From assembly GCF_009363095.1 (NCBI RefSeq), contig NZ_CP045295.1, forward strand, positions 3,894,001 through 3,958,000: a stretch of DNA of 64,000 bases, in the 5' to 3' direction. Source of the stretch: Paenibacillus cellulositrophicus (GTDB lineage Bacteria > Bacillota > Bacilli > Paenibacillales > Paenibacillaceae). The notes beneath the pieces were generated by a model. The model had not been told where the DNA came from. It did not search any database and was given only the letters and a program-made list of their open reading frames with translations. Made by a program: the position numbers and the translations under genes. Shown here one piece after another: positions 26,069-33,201 of this stretch; position 1 is the stretch's first letter; each line of letters starts with the position of its first letter.

Positions 26069-28114
26069 GTGAGCCCCATCGTCCTGCTACATGAATCATA
26101 CAATTTATGGATCGTAATGCTCTCGTTCATCATCGCCGTATTTGCGTCCTATTCGGCTCTCAACTTAGCGGCCAAAATATCAAGGTCGCGGGGCAGGACG
26201 CAGAAATGGTGGCTGGTAGCCGGCTCCTGTGTCATGGGCAGCGGGGTATGGTCCATGCATTTCGTCGGTATGCTTGCCTTTCATTTGAACGTGCCTGTGA
26301 ATTACGATATTCCGATTACGCTGTTATCAATGCTGTGCAGCATTGTGGCGTCATTTATTGCATTCCAAATGCTGCTGTCCAAAGGCGTGAACTGGGGTAA
26401 GTTTGCCTTGAGCGGGTTCTGCATGGGCAGCGGCATCGTGGCGATGCACTATACCGGGATGGCCGCGATGCGTCTTCCGGCCGAGATTACCTATGACCGG
26501 TCTTATTGGCTGCTCTCGGCAGCCATTGCGCTTGCGGCTTCTTACGTGGCGCTGCTGCTGTTCCTCCGCTTTCGCGATCATACCGAGGTCAGCTGGTGGA
26601 AGTGGGCTTCGGCTCTGGTCATGGGACTGGCCATTTGCGGCATGCATTTTACCGGCATGAAGGCGGCCGATTTCTGGTGCGGGAACCCGAATGCGGTGGT
26701 CTCTACCGATACCGGAGAGATGAACCTTTTGCTGCTGGCTGGTGTGACGATTACGACGTTTTTTATCCTGATGGTTTCGTGGGGAGCGATGTTTTTCGAC
26801 CGTCACGTGTTGGAGAAAATGGCCTACAGCGACCCGTTAACCGGGCTGCCTAACCGGCATGACCTGAACCGGCTGCTTGGCGAGGGAGTCGATACCTCGA
26901 AGGAGACCGCCGTTTTGTTTATCGACCTGGATCGCTTTAAAACGATCAACGATACGCTGGGCCATGACATCGGCGATATGCTGGTTCAGGAGGTTGGAAG
27001 TCGTCTGAGCGGGTATCTGCAGCAAGGCCAAAAGGTGTTTCGCCTAGGCGGGGATGAATTTCTCGTGGTTGCGGAAAACTGCGGCCAGGCCTTGGCGGAG
27101 GAGCTTGCGTCCGGCATTTTGGAGGTCGTCACCCGACCGTTTGTCCTGCAGGGCAATGAGCTGTACATTACGGCCAGCATTGGCATTAGTCTGGCGCCCA
27201 AGCATGGAACGGACCGGGCGTCGCTGTTGAAAACATCAGATACGGCTATGTACAATGCCAAGAATGCCGGCAAGAACCGGTACTGCGTATATGATGACGA
27301 CATGGATAAAAGGCTGCTGCGCCGGCTGGAGCTGGAAAAGGATATGCGCGGAGCGTCGGAACGCCAGGAATTCTATGTCGTGTATCAGCCGAAGTGGGAT
27401 GCCCAGACGGATACTCCCGTCGGACTCGAGGCGCTCATGCGCTGGCCGCACCCCAAATTCGGCGTCGTCTCGCCGGACGAATTTATCCCGATCGCGGAAG
27501 AAACCGGACTGATCATCCCGATGACCCGGTGGATCCTGGAAGAGGCCTGCCGCCAAAACAAGGTGTGGCTCGACAAAGGCATGCCTTCGATGATCGTGTC
27601 GGTCAATGTGTCTGTGCGCTTGTTCGAAAGCCAGCATCTTCTGTACATGGTGGAACATGCACTTCGGACGACCGGGCTTCCGGCCCGGTACCTCGAGCTG
27701 GAGATCACCGAATCGACGATGCTGTACGATGTGCCCGATATGATCCGGCAGCTGAATGAGCTGCGCGAGATCGGGGTACGGATATCGATGGACGATTTCG
27801 GATCGGGGTATTCCTCGCTCGGATCCCTGGATCAAATTCCGATCGACACGATCAAGATCGATCAACTGTTTGTCCGGGAAAGCGATTCACCCTCCAAACG
27901 GGCGATCGTGGGCGCCATCATCGATATGGCGCTCAAGCTTCATCTGGAGCTGGTGGCTGAGGGCGTGGAAACGAGGGAGCAGATCGATTTTCTCCGCGCA
28001 TCCGGATGCAACGTGATGCAGGGATATTTCTACGGCAAACCGATGAATATTGAACAGATGGACGAGTGGCTGCTGCAGAATGCGGGCAGGCCGAGCGGAG
28101 AAACATTGGTTTGA
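26069..28114 (+). CDS. MHYT sensor - GGDEF - EAL cyclic-di-GMP enzyme
   Basis: 681 aa. The N-terminal ~230 residues form seven membrane helices with three MHYT motifs (MHFVGM, MHYTGM, MHFTGM) proposed to bind metal and sense O2, CO or NO. A GGDEF domain follows with an intact RLGGDEF, then an EAL domain with LEALMRW, NVSVR, ITEST and DDFGSGYSSL. Both catalytic sites look complete, so it could make and degrade c-di-GMP. The start is unclear: AAGGAG (26064-26069) overlaps the only nearby GTG, and the codon at proper spacing is ATC 26078. It is monocistronic. Confidence 0.93.
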   Translation: MSPIVLLHESYNLWIVMLSFIIAVFASYSALNLAAKISRSRGRTQKWWLVAGSCVMGSGVWSMHFVGMLAFHLNVPVNYDIPITLLSMLCSIVASFIAFQMLLSKGVNWGKFALSGFCMGSGIVAMHYTGMAAMRLPAEITYDRSYWLLSAAIALAASYVALLLFLRFRDHTEVSWWKWASALVMGLAICGMHFTGMKAADFWCGNPNAVVSTDTGEMNLLLLAGVTITTFFILMVSWGAMFFDRHVLEKMAYSDPLTGLPNRHDLNRLLGEGVDTSKETAVLFIDLDRFKTINDTLGHDIGDMLVQEVGSRLSGYLQQGQKVFRLGGDEFLVVAENCGQALAEELASGILEVVTRPFVLQGNELYITASIGISLAPKHGTDRASLLKTSDTAMYNAKNAGKNRYCVYDDDMDKRLLRRLELEKDMRGASERQEFYVVYQPKWDAQTDTPVGLEALMRWPHPKFGVVSPDEFIPIAEETGLIIPMTRWILEEACRQNKVWLDKGMPSMIVSVNVSVRLFESQHLLYMVEHALRTTGLPARYLELEITESTMLYDVPDMIRQLNELREIGVRISMDDFGSGYSSLGSLDQIPIDTIKIDQLFVRESDSPSKRAIVGAIIDMALKLHLELVAEGVETREQIDFLRASGCNVMQGYFYGKPMNIEQMDEWLLQNAGRPSGETLV

Positions 28115-28121
28115 ATAAAAT

Positions 28122-28155
28122 AAAAAGGATGCCAGCTGCAGCCGGCATCCTTTTT
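28122..28155. terminator. Bidirectional terminator
   Basis: Perfect 12-bp stem AAAAAGGATGCC / GGCATCCTTTTT. Confidence 0.9.
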
Positions 28156-28207
28156 ATACGGGCTATTATATTTTTGGTGACCTGGAAGATTTTAAAATTT
28201 CAATAAC

Positions 28208-28450
28208 TTAATCATCTTCGGGATGGTTATAGGTGAAATTCTCAACGTGGTTGATAGAATCGTTCCGCTGGTTTTGAACCAAGGATTTTAGCTCCCGGAC
28301 CTCCCGGCGCAGATGCCGCAGCTCGGTACGCATATTGGATCTATCCACGGCCAGCCGGACCAGTAAAAAGAAAATTGCCGCAATAACTCCCCACATTACC
28401 AGGACGGCTACCACGCCGCCCATACCTATCATGCTAGCACCACTCATCAT
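28208..28450 (-). CDS. Small single-pass membrane protein with coiled-coil tail
   Basis: 80 aa; I do not recognise a named family. A Gly/Met-rich N-terminus leads into one membrane helix (~11-33, GGVVAVLVMWGVIAAIFFLL), then a heptad-like charged helix (RTELRHLRREVRELKSLVQ) and a polar tail. It resembles small anchors that dimerise through the helix. GGGAG lies upstream of two adjacent ATG codons. It is convergent with the MHYT gene. Confidence 0.7.
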   Translation of the reverse strand: MMSGASMIGMGGVVAVLVMWGVIAAIFFLLVRLAVDRSNMRTELRHLRREVRELKSLVQNQRNDSINHVENFTYNHPEDD

Positions 28451-28534
28451 AGCATTTCATCTCCCTTCTCCATCGCTATCGGTTATCTGCTATATAAGCA
28501 GGGTGGAGTTCACACAGCTTATAAAGGAAGCTCG

Positions 28535-28678
28535 TTGACATCTATTTATAACAACGCCTTGGAAGCAGAAAAGTTAGAGAAGCACGGAGAAGCTCGCCGG
28601 CTATGGGCTTGGATTAACATGCTTGTCGATCAGATAGCACGAAAAACCCACTCGCAGACAGTCGCGACTGGGCCCTGA
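28535..28678 (+). CDS. Possible 47-aa small protein (PerC/ANR-like composition)
   Basis: TTG start six bases after AAAGGA and 48 codons to TGA. The product includes ALEAEKLEKHGEARRLWAW and then INMLVDQIARK, an amphipathic, charged helix that faintly recalls the LE-x-x-G-x-RR-x-x-RW pattern of PerC-type small regulators. It lies alone in the 316-bp gap between the small membrane protein and the ArsR-type gene. The rest of the gap (28451-28534, 28679-28765) shows no other gene. Confidence 0.35.
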   Translation: MTSIYNNALEAEKLEKHGEARRLWAWINMLVDQIARKTHSQTVATGP

Positions 28679-28765
28679 AAATGCTTTATGTTTAATTTCT
28701 GGCAATACCAGGCGGGGTATGCTTTCGTGATACCTGTACGCCGCTTCGCTGCCTGCTGAAACTCC

Positions 28766-29536
28766 TTACATATCCGCCAGCGTAGACCCCGTTTCCAGGA
28801 ACGTTTTCATTCCCGAAAGGACGAACGGCAGGCCGTTCTCCAGCACGCCCGCGGTAGGGAGCGCCTGTTCGAAATCGTCATGGACGGCTGTAACGAGCGT
28901 GACGCCGGGTAATTCATCATGCTGTGCGATTTCCCACGTGACGCGGGAAGGCGCATCGTTCTCCGTGCCGGGCAGATTCACAAACTGCCAGCTCACGGCC
29001 AGCTTATGCGGGCGATCCAGTTCAAGGATGACCCCCTTGACCTTCTTTTCCCCCTCCGGGCCCAGCAGTTCAAAGGAAGAGCCGATTTCCCAGGAGGATT
29101 GAATGGCACAATTGAACCAAAACTTTGACGTTTTGGCCGGGTCGGTAATCGCCTGCCACACCTGCTCGGGACTCGATTTAATGGCGATCCGGTTGACATG
29201 CTTCGGTTTGGTTTCCATTTGCGTCTCACGCTCCAATTCGAATTGAAGTGATGTTAATCCTGCCGCCCAAGGTTCGGCGTATTTGCTGACCCATCGTTCG
29301 TATATTTGGCGGATGGGCACGGCGTTAAGGTAGTGCAGCTTCTCCCGGCCGACCTTCCTAGTCGTAATGAGTCCGGCTTCCTCCAGCAGGTTCAAATGCT
29401 TCATCACGCCAAACCGGGACATGTCGAGCGGGGCGCACAAGTCGTTCAGCGTCCGCCCGTCATGCGCCTGCAGCAGGTCCAGAAGGGTGCGGCGCGTGGG
29501 GTCGGCGAGGGCTTTAAATATTAGATTGTCCTCCAA
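28766..29536 (-). CDS. ArsR-type regulator fused to AHSA1/SRPBCC ligand-binding domain
   Basis: About 256 aa. Residues 1-95 are an ArsR winged helix (FKALADPTRRTLLDLLQAHD, MSRFGVMKHLNLLEEAGLI). Residues ~110-256 are an AHSA1-like START-fold cavity (SSPEQVWQAITDPAKTSKFW, GSSFELLG, VTLVTAVHDDF) that could bind a hydrophobic inducer. No metal-binding cysteine pair is seen. The frame extends to 29653, but the best ribosome site (AAAGGAGGTG) places the start at TTG 29536. Two 16-bp palindromes in the divergent promoter and a third before 30397 are the likely operators. Confidence 0.88.
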   Translation of the reverse strand: MEDNLIFKALADPTRRTLLDLLQAHDGRTLNDLCAPLDMSRFGVMKHLNLLEEAGLITTRKVGREKLHYLNAVPIRQIYERWVSKYAEPWAAGLTSLQFELERETQMETKPKHVNRIAIKSSPEQVWQAITDPAKTSKFWFNCAIQSSWEIGSSFELLGPEGEKKVKGVILELDRPHKLAVSWQFVNLPGTENDAPSRVTWEIAQHDELPGVTLVTAVHDDFEQALPTAGVLENGLPFVLSGMKTFLETGSTLADM

Positions 29537-29584
29537 TCGTAACACCTCCTTTACCTCATGCATTGAAAAAGCGGAGCAATGCCC

Positions 29585-29614
29585 TTGACATGTTACCATA
29601 TAGTAACGTATTAT
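29585..29614 (+). promoter_or_regulatory. Promoter of the FMN reductase gene
   Basis: TTGACA (29585-29590), 18-bp spacer, TATTAT (29609-29614). The spacer is almost filled by the palindrome at 29592-29607, so repressor binding would block polymerase. Confidence 0.65.
29592..29607. promoter_or_regulatory. Operator 1 of the ArsR-AHSA1 regulator (predicted)
   Basis: GTTACCATATAGTAAC, a 16-bp dyad with GTTAC/GTAAC arms. Confidence 0.65.
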
Positions 29615-29627
29615 AATCTCATCAAGA

Positions 29628-29643
29628 GTGACAATATAGTCAC
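29628..29643. promoter_or_regulatory. Operator 2 of the ArsR-AHSA1 regulator (predicted)
   Basis: GTGACAATATAGTCAC, same architecture as operator 1 and 36 bp downstream of it (between three and four helical turns). Confidence 0.6.
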
Positions 29644-29729
29644 ATATTATCATACCCCAAATCGTTTGTCAGCCGGCAGGTGTTTAAGTGCTGATGCAGC
29701 GCCGGGGAATCCAGAGGAGGATGTAGGAG

Positions 29730-30281
29730 ATGAAAATGACTTTGATTGCCGGAAGCAACGATGCGGGATCCGTAAGCACCAGGCTCCTTCGTTATTTGGA
29801 AAGCCAACTGGTCAGCAGCGGAATTACGGTTTCGTTCGTGGATATGAGGGAGCTTCAGTTGCCGCTGTATTCGCCGGAAGCAGGGCAAAATCCGGGGGCT
29901 GTGCGTCTGCAAAATGAGATCATTCATGCAGATGCGCTGATTTTGGCTACACCGGAATACCACGGATCTATCTCGGGTGCGCTGAAGAATGCCTTGGATT
30001 ACTTGACGCCGGGACATGTGGAAGGCAAGCCGGTTCTTTCCGTAAGCTCGGCAGGCGGGCCGCTCGGCATCAGCTCGCTGACGCATCTGCAGACGATCGT
30101 CCGCAACCTGCATGGCGTCAATTGCCCGGAATGGATTTCCGTAGGGTACGGTTCGAACGAATTTGGCCCGGATGGCGCGCCTTTGGATGCAGGGGTGAGA
30201 GAACGGGTCACCACAGTTCTTGGACCATTTATAAAGATGACCCGGCTGCTTTCCGCTGAGACGGCAGGGGTGACCGGATAG
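29730..30281 (+). CDS. NADPH-dependent FMN reductase family protein
   Basis: 183-aa flavodoxin-fold reductase, cytosolic. The phosphate-binding loop LIAGSNDAGSVSTRLLRYL and the flavin motif ILATPEYHGSISGALKNALD are intact, followed by GKPVLSVSSAGGPLG. It likely reduces FMN, quinones or azo compounds. It is divergent from the ArsR-AHSA1 regulator and placed behind its two palindromes, so it is probably repressed until an organic ligand appears. Confidence 0.9.
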   Translation: MKMTLIAGSNDAGSVSTRLLRYLESQLVSSGITVSFVDMRELQLPLYSPEAGQNPGAVRLQNEIIHADALILATPEYHGSISGALKNALDYLTPGHVEGKPVLSVSSAGGPLGISSLTHLQTIVRNLHGVNCPEWISVGYGSNEFGPDGAPLDAGVRERVTTVLGPFIKMTRLLSAETAGVTG

Positions 30282-30305
30282 ACAGCATATTTTTTTGCAC
30301 AATAT

Positions 30306-30321
30306 GTGACCAAATGGTAAC
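30306..30321. promoter_or_regulatory. Operator 3 of the ArsR-AHSA1 regulator (predicted)
   Basis: GTGACCAAATGGTAAC, same GTKAC-N6-GTMAC pattern as the two sites at 29592 and 29628, in the gap before the first SnoaL-like gene. Confidence 0.55.
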
Positions 30322-30396
30322 TCTATGATTTGCAACCATTAGACGAGTGCGCCGGAGTATTTTGAATATGACCAACAAAAAAGGAGACGGATCGTT

Positions 30397-30747
30397 ATGA
30401 GTACAACGCGGCAGCAGCAGGTGAAAGCGGCAGTAAAATGGATCGAAGAGGCATGGAAGGCAGGGACGCTGAGCCAAACGGGGCAAGCATTTATCGGTCA
30501 GCTGGAAGAGGCATTTATGGACCGGCAATACGATGTGGATGATGTGATGGTCCAGGAAGAGAAGGTCATCGCAAGGGTGGTCATCACGGGCAAGCACACC
30601 GGGATATTCGCAGGAATTCCTGCGACGGGAAAAACGGTACGGATCACGCAGTTCCACGAATTCACGGTGAACGATGGGCGGATCGTTCATCGTTTTGGAT
30701 GGTATGACACCGGTACGCTGCTCCCCCAGCTGCATGCTGGTGCCTGA
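30397..30747 (+). CDS. SnoaL-like / ester-cyclase family protein, short
   Basis: 116 aa of the NTF2-like fold. It aligns with the next gene over the C-terminal two thirds (VIARVVITGKHTGIFAGIPA vs VLVRMTVRGTHQGVFFGTAP; DGRIVHRFGWYD vs DGKIAEHRGWID). Relative to that paralogue it lacks about 20 residues after the first helix, and no equivalent of its DYRELSYQS stretch is seen, so the active cavity may be altered. AAAAGGAG precedes the ATG. It lies behind operator 3 and probably belongs to the ArsR-AHSA1 regulon. Confidence 0.8.
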   Translation: MSTTRQQQVKAAVKWIEEAWKAGTLSQTGQAFIGQLEEAFMDRQYDVDDVMVQEEKVIARVVITGKHTGIFAGIPATGKTVRITQFHEFTVNDGRIVHRFGWYDTGTLLPQLHAGA

Positions 30748-30794
30748 CATGACCTGTATGATACGGCAAATATAAATTAGAGGAGATGGATCCT

Positions 30795-31196
30795 ATGACA
30801 ACGATGGAGCAAAAAAATACCGAGGTGGTTGAGGCTTTTATTCAGGCGTTCTGGAACAGCAACGATCTGAGTGCAGCGGATACGTTTACGACTGAAGATT
30901 ACCGGGAGCTCAGCTATCAATCGAAAGAAGGGTTGAAGCAGTTTGCCGCCAAAATCCTGAAGGCCTTCCCGGATAAGAAGTATACGGTAGAGGAAATCAT
31001 CGCCGAGGACGACAAGGTTCTCGTTCGGATGACGGTCCGGGGCACCCATCAGGGCGTGTTCTTCGGCACCGCACCGACCGGACGCACGATGAATGTGACG
31101 CTGTACCGCCAGTACCGCCTTAGGGACGGCAAAATCGCGGAACATCGCGGCTGGATCGATATGGTGACGATGTGGAGCCAAATTCAAGCAGGATGA
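30795..31196 (+). CDS. SnoaL-like / ester-cyclase family protein
   Basis: 133-aa NTF2-like protein: helix 1 EVVEAFIQAFWNSNDLSAAD, the segment TTEDYRELSYQSKEGLKQF, then strands VRGTHQGVFFGTAPTGRTMN and RLRDGKIAEHRGWIDMVTMW. Members cyclise or hydrolyse small polyketide-like or unrelated compounds; the substrate is unknown. ATG 30795 is nine bases after AGGAG; an ATG at 30786 is too close. It is 47 bp behind its shorter paralogue, so the two arose by tandem duplication. Confidence 0.85.
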   Translation: MTTMEQKNTEVVEAFIQAFWNSNDLSAADTFTTEDYRELSYQSKEGLKQFAAKILKAFPDKKYTVEEIIAEDDKVLVRMTVRGTHQGVFFGTAPTGRTMNVTLYRQYRLRDGKIAEHRGWIDMVTMWSQIQAG

Positions 31197-31253
31197 ACCT
31201 AAACCGCTGGATTTGAGCGTTAGACACTGGTCTTTTCCTATGGCCAGAAAGCC

Positions 31254-31284
31254 TTGACCTAGAGCGCGCTCTAGGTCCTATACT
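31254..31284 (+). promoter_or_regulatory. MerR-type promoter/operator of the SDR gene
   Basis: TTGACC and TATACT are separated by 19 bp, the over-long spacer typical of MerR-activated promoters. Across it lies a perfect 22-bp palindrome with half-site GACCTAGAGCG (31256-31277). The likely regulator is the MerR protein at 32130. Confidence 0.8.
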
Positions 31285-31320
31285 GGGAACCATCTTACCC
31301 ATAAAGAAAGGATGGTACCC

Positions 31321-32067
31321 ATGATCACGAACGCGGTGCAAGGAAAAGTAGTTATTTTAACAGGAGCCTCCAGCGGTATCGGAGAAGCAACGGCCAGGGT
31401 CCTCGCTCGAAGCGGAGCCCAAATGGTGCTCGCAGCAAGGCGCGGAGAACGGCTCAAGCAGCTACAGTCGGCGATTGAGCAGGAAGGAGGTACGGCGGTC
31501 TACCAAGTGACGGATGTGAGCGTGCAGGCGCAGATGGAGGAGCTGGCCCGGCTCGCCCTTGACACATACGGACAAATCGACGTGCTGGTGAATAATGCAG
31601 GGATCATGCCGCTGTCATATCTGCACGAGAAGAGGATCGAAGAGTGGGACCGGATGATCGATGTAAACGTGAAGGGTGTGCTCTATGGGATCGGGGCCGT
31701 GCTGCCGTATATGCGGGAGCGCCGGCAGGGGCACGTCATCAACGTCTCGTCGGTGACCGGGCACATCGTCCGCAAAACGTGGGCGGTTTACTCAGGCACC
31801 AAATTCGCCGTTCGGGCAATAACCGAAGCACTGCGTCAAGAAGAAGCGCACAATAACATCCGCACGACGATTATTTGTCCGGGAGGCGTCGACACGGAGC
31901 TGGTGCACACGATTACGAACGAAGAAGTGAAGCGGGACATCGAAGCTTCTATGGACATCGCCTTAACCCCGGAGGCCATCGCTAACGCTATTGCCTACGC
32001 CATATCCCAGCCGCCGCAAACGGCCGTCAATGAAATCATTGTAAGGCCCACCAGGCAGGAATTATAA
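31321..32067 (+). CDS. Short-chain dehydrogenase/reductase
   Basis: 248 aa, classical SDR, cytosolic, NAD(P)-dependent. It has TGASSGIGEATARVLA (cofactor loop), NNAG, the catalytic Ser in INVSSVTG and the YxxxK in YSGTKFAV. The substrate is not evident; the R-R/ARRG after strand 2 favours NADPH. ATG 31321 is better spaced from AAAGGA than the ATG at 31312. It is driven by a MerR-type promoter and followed by the MerR gene, suggesting induction by an electrophile or aldehyde. Confidence 0.93.
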   Translation: MITNAVQGKVVILTGASSGIGEATARVLARSGAQMVLAARRGERLKQLQSAIEQEGGTAVYQVTDVSVQAQMEELARLALDTYGQIDVLVNNAGIMPLSYLHEKRIEEWDRMIDVNVKGVLYGIGAVLPYMRERRQGHVINVSSVTGHIVRKTWAVYSGTKFAVRAITEALRQEEAHNNIRTTIICPGGVDTELVHTITNEEVKRDIEASMDIALTPEAIANAIAYAISQPPQTAVNEIIVRPTRQEL

Positions 32068-32081
32068 TACGAATAACCATG

Positions 32082-32107
32082 GCTCACCTGTCGTCAGGTG
32101 GGCTTTC
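32082..32107 (+). terminator. Weak hairpin between the SDR and merR genes
   Basis: GC-T-CACCTG pairs with CAGGTG-G-GC around TCGT, followed by CTTTCC. It may partly attenuate readthrough into the regulator gene. Confidence 0.4.
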
Positions 32108-32129
32108 CGCTTAGGAGGGATTTGAAGGC

Positions 32130-32504
32130 ATGAGTTACTCGATCGGGGAAGTGTCGGCCCAAACGGGTTTGTCGATCCATACGCTGCGGTATTATGAAAA
32201 AGAAGGCATCATGCCGGGCGTTCAGCGCAACGAAAGCGGCATCCGCCTGTACGAAGCGAAGGATATCGAAGCGTTGGAGTTCATCTGCTGCCTGCGGGAA
32301 ACGGGGATGGGCATCGCTGACATTAAACAATTCGTCAACCACGCGACCACCATTCAGGAACGGCTGGAGCGGCTTCGGGAACAACGTCAGAACGTCCTGG
32401 AGCAAATGGCCCGGTTTAAGAAATACGAGGCTATGCTGAATCGCAAAATCGGCCTTTATGAAGACATGGCCCAAGGAGACTCCGATGAAAAACACCATGA
32501 ATAA
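32130..32504 (+). CDS. MerR-family regulator (AdhR/YyaN type)
   Basis: 124 aa: HTH SIGEVSAQTGLSIHTLRYYE, wing IRLYEAKDIEALEFICCLRE, dimerisation coiled coil (TIQERLERLREQRQNVLEQM) and no metal-binding cysteines in the tail, as in aldehyde-sensing AdhR proteins. It probably acts on the 19-bp-spacer promoter at 31254. Its 3' end overlaps the following GNAT gene by 20 bases. Confidence 0.9.
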   Translation: MSYSIGEVSAQTGLSIHTLRYYEKEGIMPGVQRNESGIRLYEAKDIEALEFICCLRETGMGIADIKQFVNHATTIQERLERLREQRQNVLEQMARFKKYEAMLNRKIGLYEDMAQGDSDEKHHE

Positions 32505-32976
32505 CGTCCGGCTCGCCTTATATCACCGGGATCACGAGGCTGGACTTGAAGCTTTTACGCTGCCGGAGGAGCAGCATGAATTCACCGCACTGCCGTTTGA
32601 AGTCATACAGAACGCACTGGAGCGGGAGGAGCGGCATCCGATCGTCATTTTGGGGGATGAAGAGCCGGTCGGCTTTTTCATTCTGGATGCAGGGGAAGAC
32701 CGAGGGCAGTACTCGGACAACCCCAATGCCCTGCTGCTGCGGGCTTTCTCCATCGATCACAGGCACCAGGGACAAGGGTACGCGACGCAGTCTCTGCTCG
32801 GCCTGAAGGCGTTTGTCAAACAGCATTTCCCGGCGGCCGATGAAGTGGTCCTTGCCGTTAATATGAGAAACACTGCCGCGCGTCATGTCTATCTCAAAGC
32901 GGGTTTCCGTGATGAGGGACGCACCCGGATCGGGCCGGCGGGTCCGCAGCACATTCTGGTACTCGGGATATCATAG
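32485..32976 (+). CDS. GNAT-family N-acetyltransferase
   Basis: 163 aa. Acetyl-CoA pyrophosphate loop DHRHQGQGYATQSL, strand LLLRAFSID and C-terminal NMRNTAARHVYLKAGF are those of RimI/YjcF-type GNAT enzymes. Acceptor unknown. ATG 32485 lies inside the merR 3' end with AAGGAG seven bases before it, so translation is coupled. Terminator at 33012. Confidence 0.9.
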   Translation: MKNTMNNVRLALYHRDHEAGLEAFTLPEEQHEFTALPFEVIQNALEREERHPIVILGDEEPVGFFILDAGEDRGQYSDNPNALLLRAFSIDHRHQGQGYATQSLLGLKAFVKQHFPAADEVVLAVNMRNTAARHVYLKAGFRDEGRTRIGPAGPQHILVLGIS

Positions 32977-33011
32977 CGAGAGTATAGAGAAAAAAGGAAG
33001 AAAGTACTTTG

Positions 33012-33049
33012 CGGCGCAGGTTGATCCATTGGCTTGCGCCGTATTTTTC
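33012..33049 (+). terminator. Terminator after the GNAT gene
   Basis: CGGCGCA / TGCGCCG stem with TATTTTT tail. Confidence 0.75.
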
Positions 33050-33201
33050 TTGCGCGGCTGCAGCTGCTGGCTCTGGATTCCCTCCTCCATAAAATGACCT
33101 TTTCCTGGCGTCGCCTTCACCAAACTACCGGCAGACAAGACTAAAATTGCATACCACCCGATTATATGCTATGACTGAACTACAATCTTAAAGGAATATA
33201 G

